Notes: generated by a model not told the origin, from the sequence alone. Positions 42,803 through 53,554 are shown, counted from the first letter of the stretch. The stretch is 64,000 nucleotides of DNA from an uncultured Ruminococcus sp. (GCA_902762615.1 CACWOX010000010.1:1-64000), one strand, 5' to 3'. Made by a program: numbers and translations.

Positions 42803-43588
42803 TCAGCACTGCGACAGTGCGTCCTTCATGCTCTTGACATACTCTCCGACGTATTTCGGAGCGTCCTTGCCGTGCTGCTCCAGCAGTCGGATAATGGCAG
42901 AGCCGACAATGGCGCCGTCCGAAAGAGCTGCCATCTTCCGCGCCTGTTCGGGGGTGGATATGCCGAAGCCTATGGCGCAGGGAATATCGGTATTCTGTCT
43001 GACTACCTCCACAATGGAAGCAAGATCCGTCTTGATCTCGCTTCGCATTCCCGTCACTCCCAGACTGGACACGATATATATAAAGCCCTCCGCCTCACGG
43101 GCGATCATTGAAATGCGGTTTTCCGACGTCGGCGCAATGAGTGAAATCAGATCAACGCCGTATTGATGACACAGCGGCAGGAATTCTTCCTTTTCCTCAA
43201 ACGGCAGATCGGGCAGAATCAGCCCGTCAATACCTATTTCCTTGCATGTGGAAATAAATAATTCCGCGCCATAGGAAAACACCACATTGGCATAGGTCAT
43301 AAAGACCATCGGAACCACTACATCACACCGCAATTCACGCACCAGATCAAAGATTTTGTCGGTGGTGGCGCCTGCGCTTAGTGCGCGGATATTTGCTCCC
43401 TGAATGACAGGGCCTTCGGCGGTAGGGTCGGAGAAGGGAATGCCCAGTTCAATCAGATCGGCGCCGTTCTGGGCGGCGGCACGCACCACCGCGGCGGTTG
43501 TTTCGAGATCCGGGTCACCGCAGGTGATGAAAGGAATAAACGCCTTGCCGCTCACAAACGCCTTTGCTATTTTTCCGGTATTACTCAT
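42803..43588 (-). CDS. trpA: Tryptophan synthase alpha subunit
   Basis: TrpA cleaves indole-3-glycerol phosphate to indole and glyceraldehyde 3-phosphate, passing indole to TrpB. The 261-residue TIM barrel has catalytic Glu in [18 protein letters not shown] (near residue 47) and Asp in [11 protein letters not shown] (near 127), with [15 protein letters not shown] near 173. It is last of the seven-gene trp operon and overlaps trpB by eight bases. Confidence 0.97.
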   Translation of the reverse strand: MSNTGKIAKAFVSGKAFIPFITCGDPDLETTAAVVRAAAQNGADLIELGIPFSDPTAEGPVIQGANIRALSAGATTDKIFDLVRELRCDVVVPMVFMTYANVVFSYGAELFISTCKEIGIDGLILPDLPFEEKEEFLPLCHQYGVDLISLIAPTSENRISMIAREAEGFIYIVSSLGVTGMRSEIKTDLASIVEVVRQNTDIPCAIGFGISTPEQARKMAALSDGAIVGSAIIRLLEQHGKDAPKYVGEYVKSMKDALSQC

Positions 43589-44771
43589 AAATATCCTCCC
43601 CTCTGTAACGGGCTATAGCAGCGCAGTCCTTGTCGCCGCGTCCCGAAACGGTGATAACGATAATCTTGTCCTTATTCAGAGTCGGAGCCAGCTTCATGGC
43701 ATGGGCAACGGCATGCGACGACTCTATGGCGGGAATGATGCCCTCTGTGCGGGCAAGATATTCAAAAGCGCAGACCGCTTCTTCGTCGGTGACAGGAACG
43801 TATTCCGCACGCCCTATGTCGTGCAGATAAGCGTGTTCGGGACCGACGCCCGGGTAATCCAGACCGGCGGAAATCGAATAGACAGGGGCAATCTGTCCGT
43901 ATTTATCCTGGCAGAAATACGACTTCATGCCGTGGAATATGCCTAATTTTCCGGTGGCAATGGTGGCGGCAGTCTCGAAGGTGTCCACACCGCGTCCTGC
44001 CGCTTCGCAGCCGATGAGCCTTACGCCCTCGTCTCCGATAAAGTGGTAAAAGCTGCCGATCGCATTGGAACCGCCGCCAACGCAGGCAATCACCGCGTCG
44101 GGAAGCCGTCCTTCCTTCTCCAGCATCTGCGCCTTGATTTCTTTGGATATTACCGCCTGGAAGTCGCGCACGATGGTCGGGAAGGGGTGCGGTCCCATGA
44201 CGGAACCGAGGCAGTAATGGGTGTCGTCGATGCGGGAGGTCCATTCGCGCATTGCCTCAGAAACAGCATCCTTCAAAGTCGCCGTGCCTGACTTGACGGG
44301 AATTACCTCCGCTCCCAGCAGGCGCATGCGGTAGACGTTGAGCGCCTGTCGTTTTGTGTCCTCTTCGCCCATGAACACCACGCACTCCATGCCCATGAGT
44401 GCGGCTGCGGTGGCGGTGGCAACGCCGTGCTGTCCCGCTCCTGTTTCGGCAATCAGACGGGTCTTCCCCATTTTCTTGGCAAGCAGTGCCTGACCCAGCA
44501 CATTGTTGATTTTATGAGCGCCTGTGTGATTGAGGTCTTCCCGCTTGAGATAAATCTTCGCGCCGCCCAGATCGGCGGTCATCTTGGCGGCATAATAAAG
44601 CCGCGACGGTCTGCCCGCGTATTCATTGAAAAGCTCGGTCAGCTCACTGTTGAACTGCGGGTCGTTTTTGTAATGATTATACGCTTCTTCCAATTCTATG
44701 ACGGCGTTCATCAGCGTTTCGGGGATATACTGTCCGCCGTGAATTCCGAAGCGTCCGTTGGGATTGGTCAT
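43581..44771 (-). CDS. trpB: Tryptophan synthase beta subunit
   Basis: TrpB is the PLP enzyme condensing indole with serine. The 396-residue protein has the PLP lysine in [10 protein letters not shown] (near residue 87), the [13 protein letters not shown] loop near 110, the phosphate-binding GGGSNAIG near 233, and the monovalent cation region. It is a TrpB1-type sequence, as expected with a linked trpA. It overlaps trpF by four bases (ATGA). Confidence 0.97.
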   Translation of the reverse strand: MTNPNGRFGIHGGQYIPETLMNAVIELEEAYNHYKNDPQFNSELTELFNEYAGRPSRLYYAAKMTADLGGAKIYLKREDLNHTGAHKINNVLGQALLAKKMGKTRLIAETGAGQHGVATATAAALMGMECVVFMGEEDTKRQALNVYRMRLLGAEVIPVKSGTATLKDAVSEAMREWTSRIDDTHYCLGSVMGPHPFPTIVRDFQAVISKEIKAQMLEKEGRLPDAVIACVGGGSNAIGSFYHFIGDEGVRLIGCEAAGRGVDTFETAATIATGKLGIFHGMKSYFCQDKYGQIAPVYSISAGLDYPGVGPEHAYLHDIGRAEYVPVTDEEAVCAFEYLARTEGIIPAIESSHAVAHAMKLAPTLNKDKIIVITVSGRGDKDCAAIARYRGEDIYE

Positions 44772-45376
44772 TTTGCGTCTTCCTCTCTGACGGCGGCAAC
44801 AAAAGCCGCCATTTTATTGATGTCCTTTATTCCGTCGTTCTCGATACCGGAGCTTACGTCCACTCCGTACGGACGAATTTTTTTTATTGCGGCGGCGATA
44901 TTTTCCACGGTAAGTCCTCCTGCGAGAAAAAACTCACGGCGCACTCCCGCGACCGCAGACCAGTCGAACGCCACACCGCTGCCCATTCCCGAATCGAGCA
45001 GCACGTATTCCGACGGGTATTGCTCCGCGGGAAGACAGTCCTCCGGCTTTTCCACACGAAATGCTTTTATGAGAGGCTTGTCAGTCAGCTCACGTATTCG
45101 CCTGAAATACTGGGTGTCCTCATGTCCGTGAAGCTGCGCCATATCAATAATGCCTCCGCCGAGCAAAACGGCGATTTTTTCCGGCGGTTCGTCAACAAAT
45201 ACGCCGACAGCCTTTATATTGGGGGCAAGCATTTCTTTAAGCCGCGCCGCCTGCCTTGGAGTAAGATACCGTCTGCTTTTGGGATAAAACACAAAGCCGA
45301 CGTAATCGGGTTGCAGGTCATTGACGGCATGTATCTCGCAGGGACGTGTAAGACCGCAGAGCTTGATTTTTGTCAT
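44768..45376 (-). CDS. trpF: Phosphoribosylanthranilate isomerase
   Basis: TrpF isomerises N-(5-phosphoribosyl)anthranilate to the deoxyribulose form. The 202-residue TIM barrel has the catalytic cysteine in [11 protein letters not shown] (Cys7), Asp in [14 protein letters not shown] near 126-139, GGLTVENI near 152 and the C-terminal [11 protein letters not shown] near 174. It overlaps both neighbours by four bases, so it is translationally coupled within the operon. Confidence 0.96.
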   Translation of the reverse strand: MTKIKLCGLTRPCEIHAVNDLQPDYVGFVFYPKSRRYLTPRQAARLKEMLAPNIKAVGVFVDEPPEKIAVLLGGGIIDMAQLHGHEDTQYFRRIRELTDKPLIKAFRVEKPEDCLPAEQYPSEYVLLDSGMGSGVAFDWSAVAGVRREFFLAGGLTVENIAAAIKKIRPYGVDVSSGIENDGIKDINKMAAFVAAVREEDAK

Positions 45377-46158
45377 AAGGCAATTCCTTTCAGTTCCATG
45401 AGCTTTGCCCTTTTGTCCTGCGCACGCATGAGCGTTTCACCGATCAGCACGGCATTGGCGCCTATTTCGCGCAGGGATGCAATGTCCTCCGCACCTTTTA
45501 CGCCGCTCTCGGATACAAACAGCACGTCAGGCGGCAGCAGTTCCCGCAGCCTTCGGCTGTTGCCCTGATCAACGGTGAAGTCCTTCAGATTGCGGTTGTT
45601 CACACCGACCACCCTCGCGCCCGCGCTGAGCGCCATCTGAATCTCGGATTCGTCATGCGCCTCCACAAGCGCCGACAGACCGAGTTCGTCGCAAATGGCG
45701 ATGTATTCGCTAAGCTGGGCGGGGCTGAGAATGGAGCATATCAACAGCACCGCCGACGCTCCGAGCAGCTTTGCTTCATAGATCATATATTCGTCAACCG
45801 TGAAATCCTTGCGCAGACAGGGTATTGAAATGTTTTCTGCAATTTCACGAAGGTAACTGTCGCTGCCCAAAAACCATTTCGGCTCAGTCAGCACCGATAT
45901 TGCGTCGGCTCCTGCCGCTTCGTACTCCTGCGCTATTGACAGATAGGGAAAATCGGGCGCTATCAGTCCCTTGGAGGGCGACGCCTTTTTGCATTCGCAG
46001 ATAAAGGCGATGTCCGGCTTCTTGAGCGCATTTTCAAAGGCAAAATCTCCCTTTGGCACGGCAAAGGCATTTGCACGCATGGATTCTGCCGGAATGATGA
46101 TTTGTGCCTTGCGCACACGCTCCCAGGCGTATTCTGCCAGCTCGTCCAATATGCTCAT
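45373..46158 (-). CDS. trpC: Indole-3-glycerol phosphate synthase
   Basis: TrpC closes the indole ring with CO2 release. The 261-residue monofunctional enzyme has the catalytic lysines and glutamate in FICECKKASPSKG (near 50-62), the LRKDFTVDEYMIYEA segment near 110, and VVGVNNRNLKDFTVD near 178. The VSESGVKGAEDI block follows near 211. It shares one base with the end of trpD. Confidence 0.96.
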   Translation of the reverse strand: MSILDELAEYAWERVRKAQIIIPAESMRANAFAVPKGDFAFENALKKPDIAFICECKKASPSKGLIAPDFPYLSIAQEYEAAGADAISVLTEPKWFLGSDSYLREIAENISIPCLRKDFTVDEYMIYEAKLLGASAVLLICSILSPAQLSEYIAICDELGLSALVEAHDESEIQMALSAGARVVGVNNRNLKDFTVDQGNSRRLRELLPPDVLFVSESGVKGAEDIASLREIGANAVLIGETLMRAQDKRAKLMELKGIAL

Positions 46159-47186
46159 TATTCAGCCTCCGGACGGTTGCTAACCTCGATGAGCTTTTCA
46201 AGCGTGCTGAGCGCAGCGCCGGAGTCGATGATCTCCGCTGCCATCAAAACGCCTTTTTCCATCGTGTCAGCCTTGCCGCCGATATAAAGCGCCGCACCGG
46301 CATTCATCAACACGGCGTTGCGTTTGTGTCCCTGCTCACCGCTCAGAATGGCGCGGGTTGTCGCGGCGTTTTCCGCGGGAGTGCCGCCCTTTAGGTCAGC
46401 TTTGCTGCATCTCTCAAATCCGAATTGCTCGGGAGTGATGACGGTCGAACGGAACCAGCCGTCCTTGATCTCGCAGATTTTTGTGGGTGCGCTGAGTGAA
46501 ATTTCATCCAGCTTATCCATGCCGTAGACCACCATTCCGCGCTTTACACCGAGACTGACAAGCACCTGCGCAAGCGGCTCAACGAGATATTCGTCGTACA
46601 CGCCCAGCAACTGCATGGTGGGTGATCCGGGATTGGTGAGGGGACCTAAGATATTGAACACCGTGCGGAAGCCCAGCTCTTTGCGGATAGCGCCGACGTA
46701 TTTCATGGAGGTGTGATACTTCTGGGCAAAGAAGAAGCACATGCCGACTTCTTTAAGCAATTCAACGCAGCGTGCGGGGCTTTGATTGATATTGACGCCC
46801 AGAGCCTCCAGACAATCCGCTGTACCGCTGAGCGAGGAAGCTGCGCGGTTGCCGTGCTTGGCGACCTTCATGCCGCCTGCGGCTGCGACCAGCGCGGAGG
46901 TTGTGGAAATATTGAAGCTGTGGGCGTTGTCTCCGCCGGTGCCGACGATCTCAAAGATATCCATGCCGGTGTCCACCTTTGTTGCGTGGTCGCGCATCGC
47001 GGCAGCGCAGCCGGCGATTTCGTCGGTAGTTTCGGCGCGGGCGCTCTTGGTGGAAAGCGCTGAGAGGAAAGCGGCATTCTGTGTGGGAGTGGTTTCTCCG
47101 CTCATGATTTCGTTCATCACGGCATAAGCCTCGTCGTAGGTGAGGTCTTCTTTGCTTACAATTTTGATAATGGCTTCTTTAATCAT
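46158..47186 (-). CDS. trpD: Anthranilate phosphoribosyltransferase
   Basis: TrpD joins anthranilate to phosphoribosyl pyrophosphate. The 342-residue protein has the PRPP-binding [14 protein letters not shown] loop near residue 82 and [18 protein letters not shown] near 107-124, and the metal-binding region [14 protein letters not shown] near 225. It is separate from trpG here, in contrast to the fused TrpGD of enterobacteria. It follows trpG by 22 bases. Confidence 0.97.
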   Translation of the reverse strand: MIKEAIIKIVSKEDLTYDEAYAVMNEIMSGETTPTQNAAFLSALSTKSARAETTDEIAGCAAAMRDHATKVDTGMDIFEIVGTGGDNAHSFNISTTSALVAAAGGMKVAKHGNRAASSLSGTADCLEALGVNINQSPARCVELLKEVGMCFFFAQKYHTSMKYVGAIRKELGFRTVFNILGPLTNPGSPTMQLLGVYDEYLVEPLAQVLVSLGVKRGMVVYGMDKLDEISLSAPTKICEIKDGWFRSTVITPEQFGFERCSKADLKGGTPAENAATTRAILSGEQGHKRNAVLMNAGAALYIGGKADTMEKGVLMAAEIIDSGAALSTLEKLIEVSNRPEAE

Positions 47187-47208
47187 TTTGCATTTCTCCT
47201 TTGGATTT

Positions 47209-47775
47209 TTATAATTTAATAAAATTCTCCAGCATTGTCCTTCCGTCCGGCGTCATGATGGATTCCGGGTGGAACTGCACGCCGTATATCGGGAATTGCC
47301 TGTGCTGTACCGCCATGATTTCCCCCTGCCGCGTGCGTGCGGTGACTTTCAGGCAATCAGGAAGCGTGTCGGGATTTGCCGCAAGCGAATGGTATCGCGC
47401 CACGGGGGCGGTGCGCGGACAGCCGCGGAACAGCGGACAGCTTTTGTCAAACGTCACATCCGACTGCTTGCCGTGCATGAGCCGCGAAGCATAGGTGATC
47501 TCACCGCCGAACGCCATGCAGATCGCCTGATGACCGAGGCAGACGCCGAGTGTCGGTATCTCACGTCCCAATTCCTTTGCAGCCTTCACCAGAATCCCTG
47601 CGTTTTCCGGTCTACCGGGTCCAGGTGAAAGGATAATGCGCTGCGGTTTAAGCTCTCTGATCTGCTCCACGGTCATTTCGTCGTTTCTTATCACTTGGAT
47701 GTTCGGGTCAATGCTCCCTACCAACTGATAAAGATTGTAGGAAAAGCTGTCGTAATTGTCAATGAGCAGTATCAT
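47209..47775 (-). CDS. trpG: Anthranilate synthase component II (glutamine amidotransferase)
   Basis: TrpG supplies ammonia from glutamine to TrpE. The 188-residue class I amidotransferase has [11 protein letters not shown] near 52, the nucleophile Cys in [10 protein letters not shown] near 80 and the His-Glu pair in [10 protein letters not shown] near 168-177. The ATG at 47775 overlaps the trpE stop (ATGA), so the two subunits are translated together. In some Firmicutes TrpG also serves folate synthesis; no pab genes are nearby. Confidence 0.96.
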   Translation of the reverse strand: MILLIDNYDSFSYNLYQLVGSIDPNIQVIRNDEMTVEQIRELKPQRIILSPGPGRPENAGILVKAAKELGREIPTLGVCLGHQAICMAFGGEITYASRLMHGKQSDVTFDKSCPLFRGCPRTAPVARYHSLAANPDTLPDCLKVTARTRQGEIMAVQHRQFPIYGVQFHPESIMTPDGRTMLENFIKL

Positions 47776-49238
47776 TCTTCCACCTCCTGCGCTTGTTCGA
47801 GGGCTTTCAGGCAGGAACGCGCCTTGTTCATGCACTCCTCAAATTCCTTCTCCGGCACGGAATCCGCCACGATTCCCGCACCGCTGCGGACGAACACTCT
47901 GCCGTTCTTTTTGTAGGCAATGCGTATGGCAATGCAGGTGTCCATGTTGCCTGTGAAGTCGATATATCCGATGGCGCCGCCATAAATGCCGCGCTTGTTG
48001 TTTTCCAGCTCGCCTATGAGCTGACAGGCTCTTATCTTTGGCGCACCGGAAAGCGTTCCTGCCGGAAGTACCGCTTCGATCGCGTCGAGAGAGTCCCTGT
48101 CCTCGCGGATAATGCCCTTGACGGTGGAGCCGATGTGCATTACATGCGAATACAGCACAACGTCGTGCAGCTTTTCCACCTCGACCGTGCCGAATCGGCT
48201 GATCTTGCCAAGATCGTTGCGCCCTAAGTCCACCAGCATATTGTGTTCCGCAAGCTCCTTTTCGTCGGCAAGAAGCTCGGCTTCGAGCGCCGTGTCTTCC
48301 TCGGCGCTTTTTCCTCTGGGACGGGTGCCGGCAAGCGGGAAGGTGTGCAGCACACCGTTTTCCAGCTTGACAAGCGTTTCGGGCGAAGCGCCCGCCACCT
48401 CCACGTCGGTTCCCGAGAAATAAAACATATAAGGCGAAGGATTGATAGTGCGCAGCAGTCGATAGGTGTTGAACAGACTGCCTTCAAAGGGGGCGGACAG
48501 GCGGTTGGAAAGTACGATCTGGAATATATCGCCCTCGCGGATATATTGCTTGGCACTCTCGACCATTGCGCAGAACCGCTCCCTGTCAAAGAGTGGGGTG
48601 ACTTCTCCCAGAAGCCTTCCGGACCGCTCCTGCTTTTTGGAACCCGTGCGGAGCAGTTCGGACATTTGCCGGAGTTCCATTACCGCCTTGTTGTAGCCGG
48701 TATCGCCGTCTGACAGCCGCATATTGACGATGAGAATGATCTTCTGCTTCATGTGGTCGAACGCGATCACCTTGTCAAAGAGCATGAGATCCATGTCCTT
48801 AAAGCCCTCGGAGTCCTCCACCTCGCGTCGGGCTGTCGGTTCGCTGTAAAAGAAATAATCGTAGGAGAAATAGCCGACCAGACCGCCTGTAAAGGAGGGA
48901 AGATAATCCATACGCGGACTTTTCCAATCTGCCAATATCTGCCGCAGTACATCGGAAGGATGATGAGTCTCAATGTTAAGATGGCTTGCCATGAGTCTGC
49001 CGTCCACACAGGTTATTTCCATCTTCGGGTCATAGCCGAGGAAGGTATAACGTCCCCATTTTTCCCCCTGCTGAGCCGATTCCAGCATATAGCAGTGAGC
49101 CGATACGTTTTTCAGTATTCTCATAGCCTCAATCGGCGTGATAAAGTCGGAAAGCATCTCGCAGCTGACAGGAATTACGCTGTATTGACCGCTTTCGGCT
49201 GTCTCCCGCACAAATGCAAGCTCAGGTTTAATTGTCAT
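47772..49238 (-). CDS. trpE: Anthranilate synthase component I
   Basis: TrpE makes anthranilate from chorismate and ammonia. The 488-residue protein has the tryptophan feedback site resembling LLES (CYMLESAQQGEKWGRYTFLG, near residue 50) and the chorismate-binding C-terminal half with SPEALV-like GASPETLVKLENG near 285, PLAGTRPRG near 304, and ELAEHNMLVDLGRNDLGKI near 333. It is first in the operon behind the Trp T-box, so both transcription and activity are expected to respond to tryptophan. Confidence 0.97.
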   Translation of the reverse strand: MTIKPELAFVRETAESGQYSVIPVSCEMLSDFITPIEAMRILKNVSAHCYMLESAQQGEKWGRYTFLGYDPKMEITCVDGRLMASHLNIETHHPSDVLRQILADWKSPRMDYLPSFTGGLVGYFSYDYFFYSEPTARREVEDSEGFKDMDLMLFDKVIAFDHMKQKIILIVNMRLSDGDTGYNKAVMELRQMSELLRTGSKKQERSGRLLGEVTPLFDRERFCAMVESAKQYIREGDIFQIVLSNRLSAPFEGSLFNTYRLLRTINPSPYMFYFSGTDVEVAGASPETLVKLENGVLHTFPLAGTRPRGKSAEEDTALEAELLADEKELAEHNMLVDLGRNDLGKISRFGTVEVEKLHDVVLYSHVMHIGSTVKGIIREDRDSLDAIEAVLPAGTLSGAPKIRACQLIGELENNKRGIYGGAIGYIDFTGNMDTCIAIRIAYKKNGRVFVRSGAGIVADSVPEKEFEECMNKARSCLKALEQAQEVEE

Positions 49239-49264
49239 ATGATCGCCTCCAAAGTTTCAAGTTG

Positions 49265-49586
49265 CAAAAAAAAGTCCCTGACAAAAGAATAAAAACTCTT
49301 CTGTCAAGGACGAATATTGTTATAAGAAATATCCGCGGTGCCACCTTGATTCATAGCTTTGAAAAAAACTATGCGCTTGACAGGATACCATCATATCCCC
49401 GGCAAATGACGTCTGCCCTACGTCGCAGAATACTCCGAAGGCTCCACAAAGCTGAGCCGATGTTTGACTGCGCCCTCAGCGGTCCATTTGACGATTTGTT
49501 TCTTGCCTGACTCTCAGCATCGCAGGCTCTCTGTAAAGGCATTGTCGCCGTTATCTCCGCTTCAACGGTTTAAACTGTTATTATTT
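49265..49586 (-). promoter_or_regulatory. T-box leader, tryptophan-specific
   Basis: On the minus strand the antiterminator motif AAGGTGGCACCGCGGA lies at 49332-49347. The terminator is GTCCTTGAC (49303-49311) pairing with GTCAGGGAC (about 49273-49282), followed by eight T. Stem I carries AGAGAGCC near 49535. The specifier position reads CAAA-TGG-ACC with TGG (Trp) at 49484-49486. The T-box bulge TGGC would pair with a tRNA ending GCCA, matching the usual G73 discriminator of tRNA-Trp. It sits directly before trpE, so uncharged tRNA-Trp should switch on the whole trp operon. Confidence 0.94.
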
Positions 49587-49593
49587 TATACGA

Positions 49594-49622
49594 ATTATAT
49601 CACCATGCTTTTCGATTGTCAA
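49594..49622 (-). promoter_or_regulatory. Promoter of the trp operon
   Basis: Minus strand TTGACA (49617-49622) and TATAAT (49594-49599) are separated by 17 bases, and the transcript would start just before the T-box stem I. Confidence 0.85.
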
Positions 49623-49677
49623 GCATAATCTTTCGTTCTCACATATTTTTCATAAAATCCGCATACAGATCATTGCC

Positions 49678-50841
49678 TTACCAATCGTGGTGAACGGCAT
49701 AGCTGTCCAATTGCAGCCCCTCCATGCTGTACCCCTGGGAATAAATATATTCGATTATCATGGGAAGCGCCTCTACCGTCGTTCTCTTGGACGCGCCGGC
49801 ATCATGCATCAGAATATCCGGCTTGCGGTATTTGGTGAGCGATTTTTTTACATTGGCAAGCAGCTTATCCGTCGCCAGATTGTACGCCTCGGCGTCGCAG
49901 CTGTCTACATTCCAGTCGTGATACACATATCCCCTCGCGGGAACACTCTTTTTCAGCGTATCCATGATCCCCTCACAATAATGTCTGCTGACCGTATTGC
50001 TCGATCCGCCGGGGAAGCGAATGATCTTTGACCGCTTTCCCGTCACTCTGTAAACATAATTTCCTATGCGGTCTATTTCGTCAAAGAACGCCTTTTCACT
50101 GCGATATACCTTTTCATATTTATGCGTATATGTGTGCAGTCCGATGGTATGCCCTCTGTCCACGATCGCCTTGTACTTGTCCGCCATATCCTTGTGATAG
50201 ATCACAAAGAAGGTCGCCTTGACGTTGTAATAATCCAGTATATCCAGAATGTCCTCGGTATATTCCGACGGGCCGTCATCGAAGGTCAGATAAGCGACAT
50301 GTCCTTCTTTGATGGGCGTAAAATTGATATAGTGATCATTCGGAAGAACAAGATGCTTCTCCTCAGGCTCTTCAGAGGAGACTTCTTCAGAGGAAACCTC
50401 TTGGGAGGAAACTTCTTCCTCGATTTGTGAAGAAACCTCTGTACTCTCTGACGAAACAGCCGTTTCTGATGAAGTGGTGTCTTGAGAAGAAACAGATTCT
50501 TCGGGAACGGACGACTCACCCACAGACGAAGTCTGATCTTCCATCGACGAAACCGGCTTGGCATCTGTAGCAACAGCCGGCTCCTCCTGGCTGATACCCA
50601 GATCAGAAGCGCTGACCATCCGGTATTTCAATCCCTGTTCATCCATAACGGGGGATTTCCTGACAGTAGTTCCTTTTACAACGGCATCACCGTCCGAAAC
50701 GCTGTTTGCCAATGTGATTCCGTACACATTTTCTCTCACGCCTATCAATGCGATGGACAGACAGCCCAGCATAAATGCCGCAATAAGCACTATCGGAATA
50801 TAAAACGAAAAACCTGAATCATGCTGATTTTTGCGAGACAA
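49678..50841 (-). CDS. Membrane-anchored polysaccharide deacetylase, paralogue 1
   Basis: This 387-residue protein has an N-terminal transmembrane anchor (about 13-34), then a low-complexity S/E/V-rich stalk (about 97-160, with EEVSSQEVSSEE repeats). The carbohydrate esterase 4 (NodB) domain carries metal and catalytic motifs TFDDGPS near 186, HTYTH near 240 (HxxxH zinc ligands), RFPGGSSNTVS near 273 and the late DILMHDAG near 345. Such enzymes de-N-acetylate peptidoglycan or chitin oligomers, often conferring lysozyme resistance. The next gene upstream is a close paralogue. Confidence 0.9.
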   Translation of the reverse strand: MSRKNQHDSGFSFYIPIVLIAAFMLGCLSIALIGVRENVYGITLANSVSDGDAVVKGTTVRKSPVMDEQGLKYRMVSASDLGISQEEPAVATDAKPVSSMEDQTSSVGESSVPEESVSSQDTTSSETAVSSESTEVSSQIEEEVSSQEVSSEEVSSEEPEEKHLVLPNDHYINFTPIKEGHVAYLTFDDGPSEYTEDILDILDYYNVKATFFVIYHKDMADKYKAIVDRGHTIGLHTYTHKYEKVYRSEKAFFDEIDRIGNYVYRVTGKRSKIIRFPGGSSNTVSRHYCEGIMDTLKKSVPARGYVYHDWNVDSCDAEAYNLATDKLLANVKKSLTKYRKPDILMHDAGASKRTTVEALPMIIEYIYSQGYSMEGLQLDSYAVHHDW

Positions 50842-50975
50842 ATTTATTCCTCCTCACTCCAAGCATTCATAGGATTTCAATATTCCTATATATCTATGCT
50901 TTTCATATAATGCTCTACTATCCCGTGTAAATAATTCCGACGCCATGCAATCAGCTTTTTTGCCTTTTCCTTTTA

Positions 50976-51998
50976 TTACCAGTTGTGCTGTATCGGCTCG
51001 GAATCCATGGTAAGCGGCTCAATAGTATATCCCTGTGCCTGTACCGCCTCAATGATTCTCGGGAGCGCTTCCACTGTGGTGGTCTTGGATTTACCTGTAT
51101 CGTGCATAAGTATATCTATCACCGGCTTATTCTTTTTCAAGCCAGCCTTTACCTTTTCCACCAGCAGATCGGGATCGCGGTTTATGCCGCTGGCGTCGGT
51201 GCTGTCAACATTCCAGTCGTGATAAACATATCCCTTTTCGGTCACAGATTTCTTCAGCGTTTTCATAATGGTTTTATTGTACTTTCTGCTGACAGTGTTG
51301 CTGGAACCACCGGGAAAACGGATGATCTTGGAATCGACGCCTGTGACCTTCTCAACATAATCGTGTATCTTGTCAAGATCCTGATAATAGCCCTTTTCCG
51401 TCCTGTAAATCTTGCTATAGCTGTGGGTATAGCTGTGAAGGGCGATGGTATGTCCCCGATCCACTATCGCCTTGTATTTGCTGTCCATATTCTTGTGATA
51501 GATCACAAAGAAGGTCGCCTTAACGTCGTATTTGTCAAGAATATCGAGCAGCTTTTCGGTATTGATAGAGGGACCGTCATCAAATGTAAGATATGCTAAT
51601 TTTTCGTCGCTGTTCCTGATGGTCTTGGTCGTCGTAGTAGTTTTGCTTACAGGAGCGGCGGTGGTTTCGGTCGTTGAATTAATCGTGGTCTTTATCGAAG
51701 CCGCCGCGGTTGTAGTTGTGACAGCCTCTTCATCGTTATTATCCATCATCGAAGCCGCAGTTGTGGTCTGAGTGGAATTTTTGGTAATCACGTAATATTT
51801 TACTCCGTTTTTACCCTCCGTCTCCACAAATTCATAGCCGTTGTCAGAGACGCCTTCATATGCGGTATCATTGTCAACGGTGTAGCTGTTCACAGGCTGA
51901 TTTGCCATTGTCGAAAGTGTAATGGCAAACGCCACAAGCAAAATAACAAATGTCGCCAAAATAGGAATATAAGTATATTTTCCGCTTTGCCTTTTCAT
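50976..51998 (-). CDS. Membrane-anchored polysaccharide deacetylase, paralogue 2
   Basis: This 340-residue CE4/NodB domain protein has an N-terminal anchor (about 9-31), then a threonine-rich stalk with TTTAAS/TTTK stretches (about 78-127). Motifs are TFDDGPS near 138, HSYTH near 193, RFPGGSSNTVS near 226 and DILMHDTG near 301. The catalytic domains of the two neighbours are very similar while their stalks differ completely, which points to tandem duplication followed by stalk divergence. Peptidoglycan is the likely substrate; not proven. Confidence 0.9.
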   Translation of the reverse strand: MKRQSGKYTYIPILATFVILLVAFAITLSTMANQPVNSYTVDNDTAYEGVSDNGYEFVETEGKNGVKYYVITKNSTQTTTAASMMDNNDEEAVTTTTAAASIKTTINSTTETTAAPVSKTTTTTKTIRNSDEKLAYLTFDDGPSINTEKLLDILDKYDVKATFFVIYHKNMDSKYKAIVDRGHTIALHSYTHSYSKIYRTEKGYYQDLDKIHDYVEKVTGVDSKIIRFPGGSSNTVSRKYNKTIMKTLKKSVTEKGYVYHDWNVDSTDASGINRDPDLLVEKVKAGLKKNKPVIDILMHDTGKSKTTTVEALPRIIEAVQAQGYTIEPLTMDSEPIQHNW

Positions 51999-52164
51999 TG
52001 AATTTCCCCACCTTTAAACATCTATAGCCTTAACTTATATCATATCACAAATTCTTCTCAAAATAAATAGAAATAACGAATTATTTACAATTTTGATTGA
52101 TTCTCAAAGGCTTCACCAAAATACGAACATATCCCGTAAAGGTCGCTCCAAACAAAATACAGTC

Positions 52165-52926
52165 TTATCTTCTCACCGAAATACCGTTTTCCGCAAGGTA
52201 AGCCTTGAGGTCGGGAATGGCAAGCTCCTTGAAGTGGAACAGTGAAGCGGCAAGCGCCGCATCCGCTTTACCGTAGTCCAGAGCGTCGAGGAAGTGCTTC
52301 TTCTCCCCTGCTCCGCCCGAAGCGATAACAGGAATGCCCACATTCTCGCTGATGGTGCGGGTAAGCTCGAGGTCATAGCCGGACTTCTGACCGTCGCAGT
52401 CCATGCTTGTGAGCAATATCTCCCCGGCTCCCCGTTTCTCGGCTTCCACAGCCCATTCCACAGCGTCGATGCCCATATCGACTCTGCCGCCGTTTTTGTA
52501 GATGGTCCACCCGCTGCCGTCGGCTCTGCGCTTTGCGTCAATGGCAACCACAACGCATTGGCTGCCAAATTTATAAGCCGCTTCGGAGATAAGCGCAGGG
52601 CGGAGAATGGCGGCGGAATTCACCGACACCTTGTCCGCACCCGCACGAAGCAGGGCCGTAAAATCCTCCACCTTGCGAATACCGCCGCCGACGGTAAACG
52701 GAATGAACACCGTTTCGGCAACGCGGCGCACCATGTCAATGACAATGCTCCTGTCGTCAGACGAAGCGGTAATGTCCAAAAATACAAGCTCGTCGGCTCC
52801 CTGTTTGTCATATGCCGCGGCACATTCCACCGGATCGCCTGCGTCACGCAGGTCCACGAAGCTCACGCCTTTTACAACCCTGCCGTCCTTAACATCGAGA
52901 CAGGGGATGATTCTCTTTGCAAACAT
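52165..52926 (-). CDS. hisF: Imidazole glycerol phosphate synthase cyclase subunit
   Basis: HisF forms imidazole glycerol phosphate and AICAR using ammonia from HisH. The 253-residue TIM barrel has [17 protein letters not shown] with the catalytic Asp near residue 10, [12 protein letters not shown] near 79, VVVAIDAKR near 126 with the second catalytic Asp, and [18 protein letters not shown] near 169. The ATG at 52926 is preferred over a TTG three codons upstream. It follows hisH closely, but no other his genes are in this window. Confidence 0.94.
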   Translation of the reverse strand: MFAKRIIPCLDVKDGRVVKGVSFVDLRDAGDPVECAAAYDKQGADELVFLDITASSDDRSIVIDMVRRVAETVFIPFTVGGGIRKVEDFTALLRAGADKVSVNSAAILRPALISEAAYKFGSQCVVVAIDAKRRADGSGWTIYKNGGRVDMGIDAVEWAVEAEKRGAGEILLTSMDCDGQKSGYDLELTRTISENVGIPVIASGGAGEKKHFLDALDYGKADAALAASLFHFKELAIPDLKAYLAENGISVRR

Positions 52927-52945
52927 TTTATTCAAAACCTCCCGA

Positions 52946-53554
52946 TCATATCAGTCCGGCAAAATTCCGGAGAATCTGAAGCCCGACGCTGCCGCTTTTT
53001 TCGGGGTGGAACTGTGTAGCAAAAACATTGTCCTTCCACACCGCCGCATGGAATCGGATGCCGTACTCCGCAACCGCGCTGACAACATTTTCCTCCTCAG
53101 CCTCAAGATAATAGCTGTGTACAAAATACACATAGGGATTGTCATTCAAGCCCTTGAATAACGGACAGTTTCTGTCGTACTCAATGGAATTCCAGCCGAT
53201 GTGGGGAATTTTCAGACCCATATCCGAGGGGAATCGCTTCACCTTGCCGGACATGAGAGAAAGTCCGGACGCATCGGGTGATTCCTCACTCGCATCAAAG
53301 AGCACCTGCAATCCAAGACATATGCCGAGGAACGGCTTGCCGCTCGCGGCAAATTCCTTCACGGCGGCGACAAGACCGCTTGCCGCAAGATGGTCCATCG
53401 CGTCACCGAAGGAACCTACTCCCGGAAGAACCGCGCCGTCGGCTGCCGCAATTATATTCGCGTCTGAGGTAACGACATTCTCACAGCCTATGTGGTCAAG
53501 CGCCTTCTGCACGCTCAGAATATTGCCGGCTCCGTAATCAATAATTGCTATCAT
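52946..53554 (-). CDS. hisH: Imidazole glycerol phosphate synthase glutaminase subunit
   Basis: HisH releases ammonia from glutamine for HisF. The 202-residue class I amidotransferase has [16 protein letters not shown] at the start, [11 protein letters not shown] near 45, nucleophile Cys in [12 protein letters not shown] near 80, and the His-Glu pair in [10 protein letters not shown] near 183. Nineteen bases separate it from hisF. The isolated pair could feed histidine synthesis with the rest elsewhere, or a sugar-amidination pathway as for HisH2/HisF2 in some O-antigen clusters. Confidence 0.94.
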   Translation of the reverse strand: MIAIIDYGAGNILSVQKALDHIGCENVVTSDANIIAAADGAVLPGVGSFGDAMDHLAASGLVAAVKEFAASGKPFLGICLGLQVLFDASEESPDASGLSLMSGKVKRFPSDMGLKIPHIGWNSIEYDRNCPLFKGLNDNPYVYFVHSYYLEAEEENVVSAVAEYGIRFHAAVWKDNVFATQFHPEKSGSVGLQILRNFAGLI

